A stretch of 64,000 nucleotides of DNA, taken from positions 83,481 through 147,480 of the forward strand of contig CALKKS010000013.1 in assembly GCA_937995345.1 (NCBI GenBank), written 5' to 3'. The DNA is from an uncultured Collinsella sp. GTDB lineage: Bacteria; Actinomycetota; Coriobacteriia; Coriobacteriales; Coriobacteriaceae. The first letter of the stretch is position 1. Each line of letters opens with the position of its first letter. The position numbers and the translations under genes are program-made. Shown one piece after another: positions 23,631-32,485 of the stretch. The notes beneath the pieces were generated by a model. The model ran no database searches and was not told the DNA's origin. It saw only the letters and a list, made by a program, of their open reading frames with translations.

Positions 23631-24755
23631 CTATTCGCCGTATCTTGCCAGTATTTCTTCGCGGCTTTCTTGCAGGTATTCCTTCATAAAGGGAATCGAA
23701 AAGGTCACGAAGCCCGGCGCTGTCGGTTCGATTACCTGGCGCGATATCAGCTTGCGACGGTATGGGCTCAAATAGCCTGACGATTTACCCAGCACCTTGG
23801 CAATTTCTGCCACCGATGCGACATCCGACATATCACTCATGGCGAGAATAAAATCGATTGCGGTCTTAGGCAAGTCGGAAATAGCGGTCTCGAGCACCGC
23901 CGTCTTGAATTCTTCGAGAGCAGACTCGATCCCCTTGCGGGCATCGGCAAGCGTAATTGTAATAGGCTCTTCTCCGTCGCGGTCTCTCAGCCAGGCCGCA
24001 CGCCACACGTGGTATCCCACCAGCTGGATTAGATATGCATATCCCCGCGTCGCCCCAGTTGCGGCATCAAGCGCATCGTCGTCAATCGAAAACCCCGACT
24101 CCTCGATCGTCTGCAGCAACGAATCCCGCACTTCGTCAAGCGGAATGGCATCGAGCTCTTCGGGCTTTGCACGGCGCAGGAACGTCAGGGACTTCCCATT
24201 CAAAATATCGAGAACGCCCGTCGTGATCCCTGCAAAGACGAGAGCGATATTCTGCTCGTCGCGAATCATAAACTGCACGGCCGATGCAATGGTCCGAATT
24301 GCATCCATCGGAGCATCCTGAACCTCATCGATTGTTATCAGAAGGCCTTTGCCGCGCTTGGACATCTCGCCCGTCGCGAGGCCTAGAAGCGACTCAAAAT
24401 CATCAGGCGAAGCACTTAAATGCTGTGCCTCAATAGAGGCAAACGGAACCTGAGCTTTTAGGCGCACCTCATTGAAAAAGGGTGCTCGCTTGAGCTTTCT
24501 GGAAAGAGACTCGACCAACTCGTCGGAACCGGCGACATTGACCACAAGCCAGCCTTGATCCTCTGCAATCTTGGCGAGCTCGGACAATAGAACGGTCTTA
24601 CCCGAACCGCGGGGCCCCGTGATGCGCATCAGGCGGCCAGGAGCGCCCTCTCCTTCATACAAGCCCTCGACAAAATCGTTGACGACCTTATCGCGACCGA
24701 CAAGCACGGGCGGCATTTTGCCGGCAGTCGGCTTGAAAGGATTCCTGTATTCCAT
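23631..24755 (-). CDS. AAA-family ATPase, archaeal-type/ORC-like
   Basis: This 374-residue protein is a P-loop ATPase. Walker A is GPRGSGKT at residues 47-54 and Walker B is LLITIDEVQD at about 138-147; a sensor-like region follows (ALVFAGI, then a lid domain). The last 80 residues look like a winged-helix (ASVAEIAKVLGKSSGYLSPYRR), as in AAA_16/ORC-type and Cdc6-like ATPases. Such proteins are often found alone in genomes and in toxin or defence settings; the role here is unknown. The ATG at 24755 follows GGGAGG by 4 nt. An array of 9-bp repeats covers its promoter region. Confidence 0.75.
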   Translation of the reverse strand: MEYRNPFKPTAGKMPPVLVGRDKVVNDFVEGLYEGEGAPGRLMRITGPRGSGKTVLLSELAKIAEDQGWLVVNVAGSDELVESLSRKLKRAPFFNEVRLKAQVPFASIEAQHLSASPDDFESLLGLATGEMSKRGKGLLITIDEVQDAPMDAIRTIASAVQFMIRDEQNIALVFAGITTGVLDILNGKSLTFLRRAKPEELDAIPLDEVRDSLLQTIEESGFSIDDDALDAATGATRGYAYLIQLVGYHVWRAAWLRDRDGEEPITITLADARKGIESALEEFKTAVLETAISDLPKTAIDFILAMSDMSDVASVAEIAKVLGKSSGYLSPYRRKLISRQVIEPTAPGFVTFSIPFMKEYLQESREEILARYGE

Positions 24756-24792
24756 GCGACCTCCCAACCCTGTCTTCAATTCGATTCTATTT

Positions 24793-24864
24793 TCATAAGT
24801 TTCATAAATCTCATAAGATTCATAAGACCCATAAGATTGATAAATCTCATAAGACTCATAAGCA
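24793..24864. repeat. Tandem array of eight 9-bp repeats (TCATAAGAT type)
   Basis: Eight consecutive 9-mers run without a gap: TCATAAGTT, TCATAAATC, TCATAAGAT, TCATAAGAC, CCATAAGAT, TGATAAATC, TCATAAGAC, TCATAAGCA. The array is very AT-rich and lies between the polA terminator and the start of the AAA ATPase, 38 bp before that gene. It could be a binding array for a protein or a length-variable promoter element. Confidence 0.9.
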
Positions 24865-24895
24865 AAAGGGCCCGGGGATTTTGCTCGGGCCCTTT
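24865..24895 (-). terminator. Terminator region abutting the polA stop
   Basis: AAAGGGCCCG pairs with CGGGCCCTTT around an 11-nt loop; TTTTGC follows on the minus strand. It starts 7 nt past the polA stop codon. Confidence 0.85.
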
Positions 24896-24901
24896 AAGGG
24901 A

Positions 24902-27649
24902 CTATTTTGCATCCGCCCAGGTTACTCCGGTTGAGGCTTCGGCGATCAACGGTACGCGGAGGTCTACTACGTGTTCCATGACGTCGCGGACCATGGCGGT
25001 GAGGCGCTCGACTTCGTTGACGGGGCACTCAAAGTCCAGTTCGTCGTGCACCTGCAGGATCATGTGGGCGGCAAAGCCCTCTTCTTCCAAACGGCGGCTT
25101 ACGCGGGCCATGGCGATCTTGATGATGTCGGCGGCGGTGCCCTGCATGGGGTGGTTCATGGCCGTGCGCTCACCAAAGCCACGGAGCTGTGGGTTTTTGG
25201 CCTTGAGCTCGGGAATATGGCGTCTGCGGCCATACATGGTCTCGGCATAGCCCGTCTGCTTGGCTCGCGCCACCACATTGTCGAGGAACGTGCGCACGCC
25301 CGGGTAGGCCTCGTAGTAGCGATCGATCATGTCACGCGCCTCGGCCATCGAGATATGCAGCGACTGCGACAGGCCATAGGCCTGCTGGCCGTACACGATG
25401 CCAAAGTTCACGGCCTTGGCGCGGCTACGCAGGTCGGGTGTCACCTCGGACACCGGCACGCCAAATACGCGCGCGGCCGTCTCGGCATGGAAGTCCTCAC
25501 CCTCGTTAAAAGCACGTACCAGATGTTCATCGCCCGAAAGATGCGCGAGCAGGCGCAGCTCAATCTGCGAGTAGTCCACCGCCAAAAAGACGCTGCCCTC
25601 CCCCGCCGAGAACGCCGTCTTGACGGTACGCCCCAGCTCCGAGCGCGTCGGAATGTTTTGCAGATTGGGGTCGCTCGAAGACAAACGCCCCGTCGCGGTG
25701 ATGGTCTGGTTGTACGTGGTGTGCACGCGACCGTCACCACGGCGCAGCGGGCCCAGCGTGTCCAGATAGGTCGACTTAATCTTGGACTTCTCACGCCAGT
25801 CCAAGATCAGACGCACGATCTCGTGGTCGCGGGCAAGGTCGCTCAGCACCTTGGCGTTGGTCGAATAGTAGCCGCGCTTGGTCTTTTTGAGGCCCTTGGT
25901 CGGAAGCCCTATAACATCAAACAGCACGTGCGAGAGCTGCATGGGACTGCCGATGTTAAAGGTCTCGTCGCCGGCCAGGTCGCGAATGCTGCGCTCGACC
26001 TCGGCAATCTGGGTCGCCAGGCCCTCGGACAGACTGTGCAGGCGGTCAGGGTCCACAAGCATGCCCGCGCGCTCCATCTTGGCAAGTACCGGAACGAGCG
26101 GCATCTCGATGCCATCGAACACGTTGGCGGCATTCTCGCGGGCCATGCGGTCACGCAGCGGTGCAACCAGCGCCAGCGTCAAGGCTGCCGTGCGAGCGGC
26201 GGGCGCAGGAGCGTCCTCGCCAGCACCCTCTGCGCCGCGCGCCGCAGGCAGCGCCATCTGCAGATACGTATCGGCAAGATATGCCTCATCGAACTCGGAG
26301 CGATCGGAATCCAGCAGATAGGCAGCGACCACGGTATCGAAGATACGCGTGGAATCAGCGGACAGCGGGTCCATGAGCTCGGGCTCGGAAGAGTCGATGG
26401 GCGAAAGCTCATGCAACAGCGTCTTCATATCCGGGCTCGCCACACGGCCCTCCATAAACAGACGCGCGAGCACGCCGGCAATCACGCCGTGAACGAAGTT
26501 GAAGCCCTCAACCTCGGCCACCGCACCGCTGTCGCCCTCCTCGAGCGCAAACAGGCCCCTGGACGTCGCCAACCATAGCGTGCGTGTCAGTCCAAAGAGC
26601 GCGCCCTCTTCCTTGTCGTCGTCCACCACGGCGGCGACCCACTCGCCGGCATCAATCGCGCGGGAGACCTCAACCGCAACGGAACCAAGCGCGTCAGCAT
26701 CGCCGGCGGCGGCACGCAAAACGGCGGGAATCTCAAACGTGCTGGCAGCAGCAGCCCCATCCTCGCCGCCAATCAGCGCCAAGAAACGGTTCTGCATGGC
26801 AGTGATACCAAGCGTCCCCAGCGCCGCGGAAACCTCATCGGCGGAAAACGCCGGGAAGGACGTCGCCTCAAAATCGAGCTCAACGGGTGCATCGGTGCGG
26901 ATGGTTGCGACCTTGCGGCTCAGTAGCGCGTCGTCGATGTGTGCGCGCAGGTTTTCTCCCATCTTGCCCTTGACCTCGTCGGCGTGTGCGATGACCTCGT
27001 CCAGGCTACCGTACTGCGCAATGAGCGCGCTCGCCTTTTTGGGGCCGATGCCCGGCACGCCGGGGATGTTGTCGGACGTGTCGCCCTTCAGACCATAAAA
27101 ATCGGGCACGAGCGCCGGCGTGATGCCGTGATACAGATCGTCTACGCTCTCGGGCGTCATGATCGCCACGTCGGACAGGCCCTTGCGGGTCGAGACCACG
27201 TTAACGTGCTCGGTCACGAGCTGATACATATCGCGATCACCGGTCACCAGCAACATGTCGCAACCGGCCTGCTCACCCAAGCGCGCCATAGTGCCCAGGA
27301 TGTCATCGCCTTCCCAGCCCTCGGACTGCAAAATCGGCACGTTGAGCGCGGCGAGCAGCTCCTTAATCATGGGAAACTGTGCGTGCAGATCGGGGTCCAT
27401 GGGCGGGCGCTGAGCCTTGTACTGCGGCAGCATCTCCATGCGCACGCGCGGCTTGCCCTTGTCAAACGCCACGACAACGCCGTCGGGATTAAAGGCGTCA
27501 ATCATCTTGAGGAACATATTCAAAAAGCCAAAGATCGCGTTGGTGGGACGACCGTCCGGCGCGTTCATGGTGGGCGGCACGGCGTGGAAGGCGCGGTGCA
27601 TGAGCGAGTTGCCGTCGATGACGGCAAAGGTACGGCGCTTGTCAGACAT
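24902..27649 (-). CDS. polA: DNA polymerase I
   Basis: PolA fills gaps and removes RNA primers. The 915-residue protein has an N-terminal 5'-3' exonuclease (FAVIDGNSLMHRAFHA at residue 6; GLKGDTSDNIPGVPGIGPKKA near 190), a middle region, and the family A polymerase domain: motif A DYSQIELRLLAHLSGD, motif B RSRAKAVNFGIVYGQQAYGLS and motif C ILQVHDELDFEC. In the middle domain I do not see the DxE motif needed for 3'-5' proofreading, so that activity is probably lost, as in many Gram-positive and actinobacterial enzymes. The start is MSDKRRTF at 27649 with GAGGT 7 nt upstream. Confidence 0.96.
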   Translation of the reverse strand: MSDKRRTFAVIDGNSLMHRAFHAVPPTMNAPDGRPTNAIFGFLNMFLKMIDAFNPDGVVVAFDKGKPRVRMEMLPQYKAQRPPMDPDLHAQFPMIKELLAALNVPILQSEGWEGDDILGTMARLGEQAGCDMLLVTGDRDMYQLVTEHVNVVSTRKGLSDVAIMTPESVDDLYHGITPALVPDFYGLKGDTSDNIPGVPGIGPKKASALIAQYGSLDEVIAHADEVKGKMGENLRAHIDDALLSRKVATIRTDAPVELDFEATSFPAFSADEVSAALGTLGITAMQNRFLALIGGEDGAAAASTFEIPAVLRAAAGDADALGSVAVEVSRAIDAGEWVAAVVDDDKEEGALFGLTRTLWLATSRGLFALEEGDSGAVAEVEGFNFVHGVIAGVLARLFMEGRVASPDMKTLLHELSPIDSSEPELMDPLSADSTRIFDTVVAAYLLDSDRSEFDEAYLADTYLQMALPAARGAEGAGEDAPAPAARTAALTLALVAPLRDRMARENAANVFDGIEMPLVPVLAKMERAGMLVDPDRLHSLSEGLATQIAEVERSIRDLAGDETFNIGSPMQLSHVLFDVIGLPTKGLKKTKRGYYSTNAKVLSDLARDHEIVRLILDWREKSKIKSTYLDTLGPLRRGDGRVHTTYNQTITATGRLSSSDPNLQNIPTRSELGRTVKTAFSAGEGSVFLAVDYSQIELRLLAHLSGDEHLVRAFNEGEDFHAETAARVFGVPVSEVTPDLRSRAKAVNFGIVYGQQAYGLSQSLHISMAEARDMIDRYYEAYPGVRTFLDNVVARAKQTGYAETMYGRRRHIPELKAKNPQLRGFGERTAMNHPMQGTAADIIKIAMARVSRRLEEEGFAAHMILQVHDELDFECPVNEVERLTAMVRDVMEHVVDLRVPLIAEASTGVTWADAK

Positions 27650-27815
27650 ATTGAATACCTCGCTTTGGGCTGGGCACGGCTTGCTCACACCAGTTTACAC
27701 GCTCCCCGCCCCACGGCCACCGCACATCAGGCTTCCCTGCCGCCGCGGGCCCGTGCGTGATACGATGGCTCACGGTACATCAACCAGCACGATCGATCCG
27801 AAAGGAGCCTGCGTC

Positions 27816-29213
27816 ATGGAGCGTCCCTGCGCATGGAAAAAGTACACGCCACAGCAGATCGAGGAGCTCGAGGAGCTTTGCCGCGGCTATAAGCAGTTTT
27901 TGAGTGAGAACAAGACCGAGCGCCTGTGCGTCAAGACCGGTATCAAGATGGCCGAGGAGGCGGGCTACGTCAATCTGGAGACCGTGATCGCAGAGGGCCG
28001 CGCGCTCAAGGCCGGCGACAAGGTCTACGCCGCCAACCACGGCAAGGACCTCATGCTCGTCAACCTGGGCTGCGCCCCGCTCGAGCAGGGCTTTAACATC
28101 CTGGGCGCCCACGTGGACTCGCCGCGCCTGGATCTTAAGCAGAACCCCGCCTTCGAGGCCGGCGATATGGCCTACCTCGACACGCACTACTACGGCGGCG
28201 TCAAGAGCTATCACTGGGTGGCCTCCCCGCTCGCACTCGTGGGCGTCATCTGCAAAAAGGACGGCACCACCGTCGATATCAACATTGGTGACAAGGCCGA
28301 CGACCCGGTCTTCACCATCTCCGACCTGCTGATCCATCTCTCCAGCGAGCAGATGGCCAAGCCCGCCAAGGACGCCGTCGACGCCGAGATCCTCGACGTG
28401 ATCGTGGGCGGCCGCCCCGTCAAGTTTGACGAGGACGACAAGGACGCCCCCAAGGAGCCCGTCAAGCAAATGTTCCTGGACATCCTCAAGGAGCAGTACG
28501 ACGTCGAGGAGGAGGACTTCCTCTCCGCCGAGATCGAGGTCGTGCCCGCCGGCCCCGCCCGCGATATGGGCCTCGACCGCTCCATGATTCTAGGCTATGG
28601 CCATGACGACCGCGTCTGCGCCTATCCGTCCATGCTCGCCCAGATTAACGTCGCCGATGTCGAGCGCACGAGCATCACGCTCATCGTTGACAAGGAGGAG
28701 ATCGGCTCCGTGGGCGCCACCGGCATGACGAGCCGCTTCTTCGAGAACACCGTCGCCGAGATCATGACGCTCGCCGGCGAGGACAGCCCGCTGGCCCTGC
28801 GCCGCGCACTCGCTCGCAGCCGCATGCTCTCCTCCGACGTCTCCGCCGGCTTCGACCCGGGCTACGCCGGCAAGTTCGAGACCAAGAACGCCGCCTTCAT
28901 GGGTCGCGGCCTGTGCTTTAACAAGTACACGGGCAGCCGCGGCAAGGGTGGCTCCAACGACGCCGACGCCGAGTACATGGCGCTCATCCGCGATATCATG
29001 GATAACGCCGGCGTGGACTTCCAGACCTGCGAGCTCGGTCGCGTCAACGCGGGTGGCGGCGGCACGATCGCCTACATCATGGCCGAGTACGGCATGAACG
29101 TCATCGACTCCGGCGTGGCCGTGCTGTCCATGCACGCCCTGTGGGAGGTCGCCAACAAGGCCGATATCTACGAGGCCTACCGCGGCTACAAGGCCTTCCT
29201 CGAGCGCGCGTAA
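27816..29213 (+). CDS. M18 family aminopeptidase
   Basis: This 465-residue metallo-aminopeptidase belongs to the M18 family (aspartyl aminopeptidase type), which forms large cytoplasmic tetrahedral dodecamers and cleaves N-terminal residues from peptides. Zinc-binding and catalytic segments are visible: NILGAHVDSPRLDLK near residue 94 (His and Asp ligands), VDKEEIGSVGATG near 290 (catalytic Glu pair), and the C-terminal IDSGVAVLSMHALWEVA with the last His ligand. The ATG at 27816 has AAAGGAGCC upstream. It is divergent from polA across 166 bp. A copy of the palindromic repeat follows 13 nt after its stop. Confidence 0.92.
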   Translation: MERPCAWKKYTPQQIEELEELCRGYKQFLSENKTERLCVKTGIKMAEEAGYVNLETVIAEGRALKAGDKVYAANHGKDLMLVNLGCAPLEQGFNILGAHVDSPRLDLKQNPAFEAGDMAYLDTHYYGGVKSYHWVASPLALVGVICKKDGTTVDINIGDKADDPVFTISDLLIHLSSEQMAKPAKDAVDAEILDVIVGGRPVKFDEDDKDAPKEPVKQMFLDILKEQYDVEEEDFLSAEIEVVPAGPARDMGLDRSMILGYGHDDRVCAYPSMLAQINVADVERTSITLIVDKEEIGSVGATGMTSRFFENTVAEIMTLAGEDSPLALRRALARSRMLSSDVSAGFDPGYAGKFETKNAAFMGRGLCFNKYTGSRGKGGSNDADAEYMALIRDIMDNAGVDFQTCELGRVNAGGGGTIAYIMAEYGMNVIDSGVAVLSMHALWEVANKADIYEAYRGYKAFLERA

Positions 29214-29226
29214 CCAACCCTTCATC

Positions 29227-29293
29227 AGTTGCGGTGAAATACGGACTAAACTGGCCCATAAACGGCCAAAACAGACCGTATCCCACCGCAACT
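29227..29293. repeat. 67-bp palindromic repeat, copy 3 of 4
   Basis: Arms of 21 bp (AGTTGCGGTGAAATACGGAC on the left) pair with a few mismatches around a 25-nt middle. It sits between the co-directional M18 and yaaA genes, 24 bp upstream of the yaaA start, and just before its ribosome site. It is the only copy between genes read in the same direction. Confidence 0.88.
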
Positions 29294-29316
29294 TCCTTTT
29301 TGGCAGAGGAGAGTCC

Positions 29317-30126
29317 ATGCTGCAGGTCGTCATTTCGCCCGCCAAGCAGATGCGCGCGGCCCAAGATGCTTTTGAAGTCCTGGGCATTCCACCCTTTGCG
29401 CGCGAGACGGCTCGCCTCCACCGCGCACTGCTAGATATCGAGCGGAATGAAGGCAGCGACAGCCTGCAGGCGCTATGGAACGTGAGTGACAAACTGCTGG
29501 GGCCTTGCCTCAACACCCTGCATGAGTTCGGGCCCATCCTGAAAAACGGCGATCTCGACAATCCCGCACTCGCCCGTCACCTCTCCCCTGCCGTCATGTC
29601 CTATCACGGCATTCAATACCAGAGCATGGCGCCCGAAGTGATGGATTCCGCGCAGCTCGCATGGCTGCAAGACCATCTGTGGATCCTCTCGGGCCTTTAC
29701 GGATGCGTACGCCCCTTTCATGCCGTTGAACCGTATCGACTGGAGATGGGCGCGAAGCTTGCCGTTGACGATGCCCGAGACCTCTACGCGTTTTGGGGCG
29801 ACAAGCTCGCACGGGCCATCGCTCCGGCGGGCTCCGACGCTACGATCGTCAACCTCGCCAGCGTAGAGTATGCCAAAGCCGTTCTGCCCCATCTCGCGGG
29901 CGACGCCACGGTCGTCACGTGCCTCTTTGGCGAAGGCATCCGCAACGGCAAGCCCATCCAGCGCTCGACCGCCAGCAAAAAGGCACGTGGTTCCATGGTG
30001 CGCTGGATGGCAGAAAACAAGCTCGAAGATGTAAGCGGGCTCACCGCGTTTGACGTTGGTTATCGTCACTTTACCGAGCTTTCAAATAAAAACACTTTGG
30101 TCTTCCTGGACGAGCAGGCCCTGTAG
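29317..30126 (+). CDS. yaaA: YaaA family peroxide-stress protein
   Basis: This 269-residue protein is a member of the DUF328/UPF0246 family. In E. coli YaaA lowers intracellular free iron during hydrogen peroxide stress. Conserved segments are VVISPAKQM at the N-terminus, SYHGIQYQSM near residue 97, LWILSGLYGCVRPFHAVEPYRLEM (about 126-149) and the C-terminal KKARGSMVRWM and FDVGYR. Its length matches the family. The ATG at 29317 follows GAGGAGA by 4 nt. It probably has an iron- or DNA-related role, but only by homology. Confidence 0.9.
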   Translation: MLQVVISPAKQMRAAQDAFEVLGIPPFARETARLHRALLDIERNEGSDSLQALWNVSDKLLGPCLNTLHEFGPILKNGDLDNPALARHLSPAVMSYHGIQYQSMAPEVMDSAQLAWLQDHLWILSGLYGCVRPFHAVEPYRLEMGAKLAVDDARDLYAFWGDKLARAIAPAGSDATIVNLASVEYAKAVLPHLAGDATVVTCLFGEGIRNGKPIQRSTASKKARGSMVRWMAENKLEDVSGLTAFDVGYRHFTELSNKNTLVFLDEQAL

Positions 30127-30161
30127 ATCCACCGCCGCCACTGCCGTAACCAACCTCGCAT

Positions 30162-30230
30162 AAGTTGCGGTGAAATAGGGACTGATTAGGCCTTTAAACT
30201 GGTAAAACAGTCCCTATTTCACCGCAACTT
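30162..30230. repeat. 69-bp palindromic repeat, copy 4 of 4
   Basis: Perfect 23-bp arms begin AAGTTGCGGTGAAATAGGGA (30162-30184) and end at 30230. The arms are identical to those of copy 1, while the 23-nt loop is different. It fills the gap between the convergent yaaA and one-helix membrane protein genes. Confidence 0.93.
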
Positions 30231-30283
30231 CTTGGCAGAACGCGAGGTATGGCGCATGCGGAAGTCGCGGCCTGCGCTGACGC

Positions 30284-30799
30284 CTATTCTGCTAGACCGT
30301 CAGCTTTGGCAATCTCGTTTGTCGAGCCATCTTGGTAGACGACCTTGACATGCTCCACCTCGGACACCGCAACACCCGTCGGAGGCTCCAGGCGCCATTC
30401 CGTCAGGGCGATATCCATGGTCGTGGGTACATCTCCTTGATCTTTGAGCTTCACCGTGAGCGCTTTGAGCGCCGCGTCAAACGCCACGCGTTCGATTTCT
30501 TCACCTGGAATGGACCCACCACTCAGCTGCAACTGCACAAACTCATCGCGCGGGTACCAATAATCGCCCGGCGCGGCAACGGTATTGCCGCCCGTAACCT
30601 TCACCGTCATGATCGGTAGGGCATCGTCGGCCTCGAACTCCCAGGCAGCGCCGCCGCGACCACCAAACGTCCAGATACAAAAGGCAATCACCAGCACGGC
30701 AAGCACCGCAAAGCCAATCGCGACAAGGCCATGGTGCGCACGGCTTTCCTCGGCCGATACATCCCATTGCGTCTCTCGATATAGATGCTTGTCTTCCAT
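30284..30799 (-). CDS. Hypothetical protein with one membrane helix
   Basis: This 171-residue protein has a charged cytoplasmic N-terminus of about 25 residues, one transmembrane helix (VAIGFAVLAVLVIAFCIWTF, about 26-45), and an extracytoplasmic domain of about 125 residues that is rich in short beta-like stretches. No family is recognised. The start at 30799 is set by GGGGAGG 5 nt upstream. It is divergent from the TPP riboswitch and thiC, with about 70 bp between, but no link to thiamin is implied by its sequence. Confidence 0.7.
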   Translation of the reverse strand: MEDKHLYRETQWDVSAEESRAHHGLVAIGFAVLAVLVIAFCIWTFGGRGGAAWEFEADDALPIMTVKVTGGNTVAAPGDYWYPRDEFVQLQLSGGSIPGEEIERVAFDAALKALTVKLKDQGDVPTTMDIALTEWRLEPPTGVAVSEVEHVKVVYQDGSTNEIAKADGLAE

Positions 30800-30867
30800 G
30801 TTCGCCTCCCCACAGGCACGCTCGTTGGCCCAATCGTACCCATTCAGGCTATACTTGAGCCCATGAC

Positions 30868-30962
30868 ATAACGGGGAGCTTGCAGGACAAGACGGCAGGC
30901 TGAGATTGGGCGCGCCCGCCCTGACCCGCAAACCTGATATGGGTAATGCCAACGAAGGGAGC
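30868..30962 (+). ncRNA. TPP (thiamin pyrophosphate) riboswitch
   Basis: The conserved THI-box elements are in order: ACGGGGAGCT at 30871, GGCTGAGAT near 30898, GACCCGC, AACCTGAT and GGGTAATGCCAACGAAGGGA ending at 30960. TPP binding normally lowers expression of the downstream gene. Only 8 nt separate its 3' end from the thiC start and the ribosome site (GGGAG) is within the last helix, so control is probably at translation initiation. A TATACT hexamer at 30850-30855 is a likely -10 for the transcript. Confidence 0.95.
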
Positions 30963-30969
30963 CGTGCCA

Positions 30970-32304
30970 ATGAGCACACAGACCGAGCCCAAGCTCGTCA
31001 CGCAAATCGACTTCGCCCGCGCCGGGCAGATCACACCGCAGATGAAGGAGGTTGCCGAGCGCGAGCATCGCGACCCCGAGTACATCCGCGAGCGCGTGGC
31101 CGACGGCCGCATCGCCATTCCCGCCAACATCGTGCATATCAAAAAGGGCATGCGCGCCTTTGGTGTCGGCGAGGGCCTGTCCACCAAGGTCAACGTCAAC
31201 CTGGGCATCTCGGGCGACAAGGCCGATGCCGCCGAGGAATGGAAGAAGGTCAAGATCGCCGAGGACTTTGGCGCCGACGCCATCATGGACCTTTCCAACT
31301 CGGGCAAAACGCGCCAGTTCCGCCAGCAGCTCATCGACGAGACGCCGCTCATGGTGGGCACCGTCCCCATGTACGACGCCATCGGCTACATGGAAAAGCC
31401 ACTGGTCAAGCTGACCAAGGACGACCTGTTCGAGGTCGTGCGCGCGCATGCCGAGGACGGCGTGGACTTTATGACCATCCACTGCGGCATCAACAAGTCG
31501 GTCACCAAGACCTTTAAGGAGACCGGCCGCCTGATGAACATCGTCAGCCGCGGCGGTTCGCTGCTGTTTGGCTGGATGGAGGTCACCGGCAACGAAAACC
31601 CCTTCTACGAGTACTTTGACGAGCTGCTCGAGATTTGCCACGAGTACGACGTGACGATTTCGCTCGGCGACTCCTGCCGTCCGGGCTGCCTCTACGACTC
31701 CAACGACGCCACCGAGACCGCCGAGATGATCGAGCTGGGCAAGCTGTGCAAGCGTGCCTGGGCCGCCGGCGTCCAGGTCATGGTCGAGGGCCCGGGTCAC
31801 ATGGCGCTCGACGAGATCGCCGCTAACATGAAACTGCAGAAGCGCCTGTGCCACAACGCCCCGTTCTATGTGCTCGGGCCGCTGGTGACCGATATCGGCG
31901 TGGGCTACGACCACATCACCGCCGCCATCGGTGGCGCCATCTCCGCGAGCTCGGGTGCCGACTTTTTGTGCTACGTGACGCCGGCCGAGCACTTGTGCCT
32001 GCCCAACGCCCAGGACGTGCTCGATGGTCTCATGGCCACCAAGATTGCCGCGCACGCCGCCGATATCGCCAAGAAGGTGCCGCACGCCCGTGACATGGAC
32101 GACAAGATGGGCCAGGCACGCCGCAAACTTGACTGGGACGCCATGTGGAAGTGCGCCCTCGACCCGGTCACCGGCAAGAAGCGCTACGAGGAATCCCCCG
32201 CCGCCACCGAGGGCACCTGCACCATGTGCGGCAAGATGTGCGCCGTCCGCACTGTCAACAAGGTGTTCGAGGGTACGACGATCGATCTCGGCATGGAGGA
32301 CTAA
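30970..32304 (+). CDS. thiC: Phosphomethylpyrimidine synthase ThiC
   Basis: ThiC is a radical SAM enzyme that turns aminoimidazole ribotide into the HMP-phosphate precursor of thiamin. The 444-residue protein starts at 30970, with GGGAG in the riboswitch tail as ribosome site. It is the short form found in anaerobes, lacking the N-terminal extension of the E. coli enzyme. Visible marks are the conserved REHRDPEYIRERVADGR near residue 30, VMVEGPGHMALDEI near 270 and the cluster-binding CTMCGKMC near the C-terminus. Expression is controlled by the TPP riboswitch just upstream, and thiD follows after a terminator-like hairpin. Confidence 0.96.
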   Translation: MSTQTEPKLVTQIDFARAGQITPQMKEVAEREHRDPEYIRERVADGRIAIPANIVHIKKGMRAFGVGEGLSTKVNVNLGISGDKADAAEEWKKVKIAEDFGADAIMDLSNSGKTRQFRQQLIDETPLMVGTVPMYDAIGYMEKPLVKLTKDDLFEVVRAHAEDGVDFMTIHCGINKSVTKTFKETGRLMNIVSRGGSLLFGWMEVTGNENPFYEYFDELLEICHEYDVTISLGDSCRPGCLYDSNDATETAEMIELGKLCKRAWAAGVQVMVEGPGHMALDEIAANMKLQKRLCHNAPFYVLGPLVTDIGVGYDHITAAIGGAISASSGADFLCYVTPAEHLCLPNAQDVLDGLMATKIAAHAADIAKKVPHARDMDDKMGQARRKLDWDAMWKCALDPVTGKKRYEESPAATEGTCTMCGKMCAVRTVNKVFEGTTIDLGMED

Positions 32305-32398
32305 CGCGTCGCCACAATCGCTTTTGGCAGCACCGAGGCGTTCGTCAATTGTTGACATGTGAACATTTGTTTTTATTTGCGTTAAGATTGCACCGCCC

Positions 32399-32428
32399 GC
32401 CCGGGATCGGCATACAGCCGGCCCGGGC
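32399..32428 (+). terminator. Hairpin between thiC and thiD
   Basis: GCCCGGGATCGGC and GCCGGCCCGGGC form a strong stem with a bulge; ATCTTTAT follows. It lies about 95 nt past the thiC stop and may terminate or attenuate transcription into thiD. Confidence 0.65.
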
Positions 32429-32485
32429 ATCTTTATAATGCTGGCTTAAAGACCCATTTGATTCCGACCGAACAAGGGAGCGAGC

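Noticed and set aside
24793..24864. CRISPR-like array
   Set aside because: The units are 9 bp and contiguous; there are no spacers.
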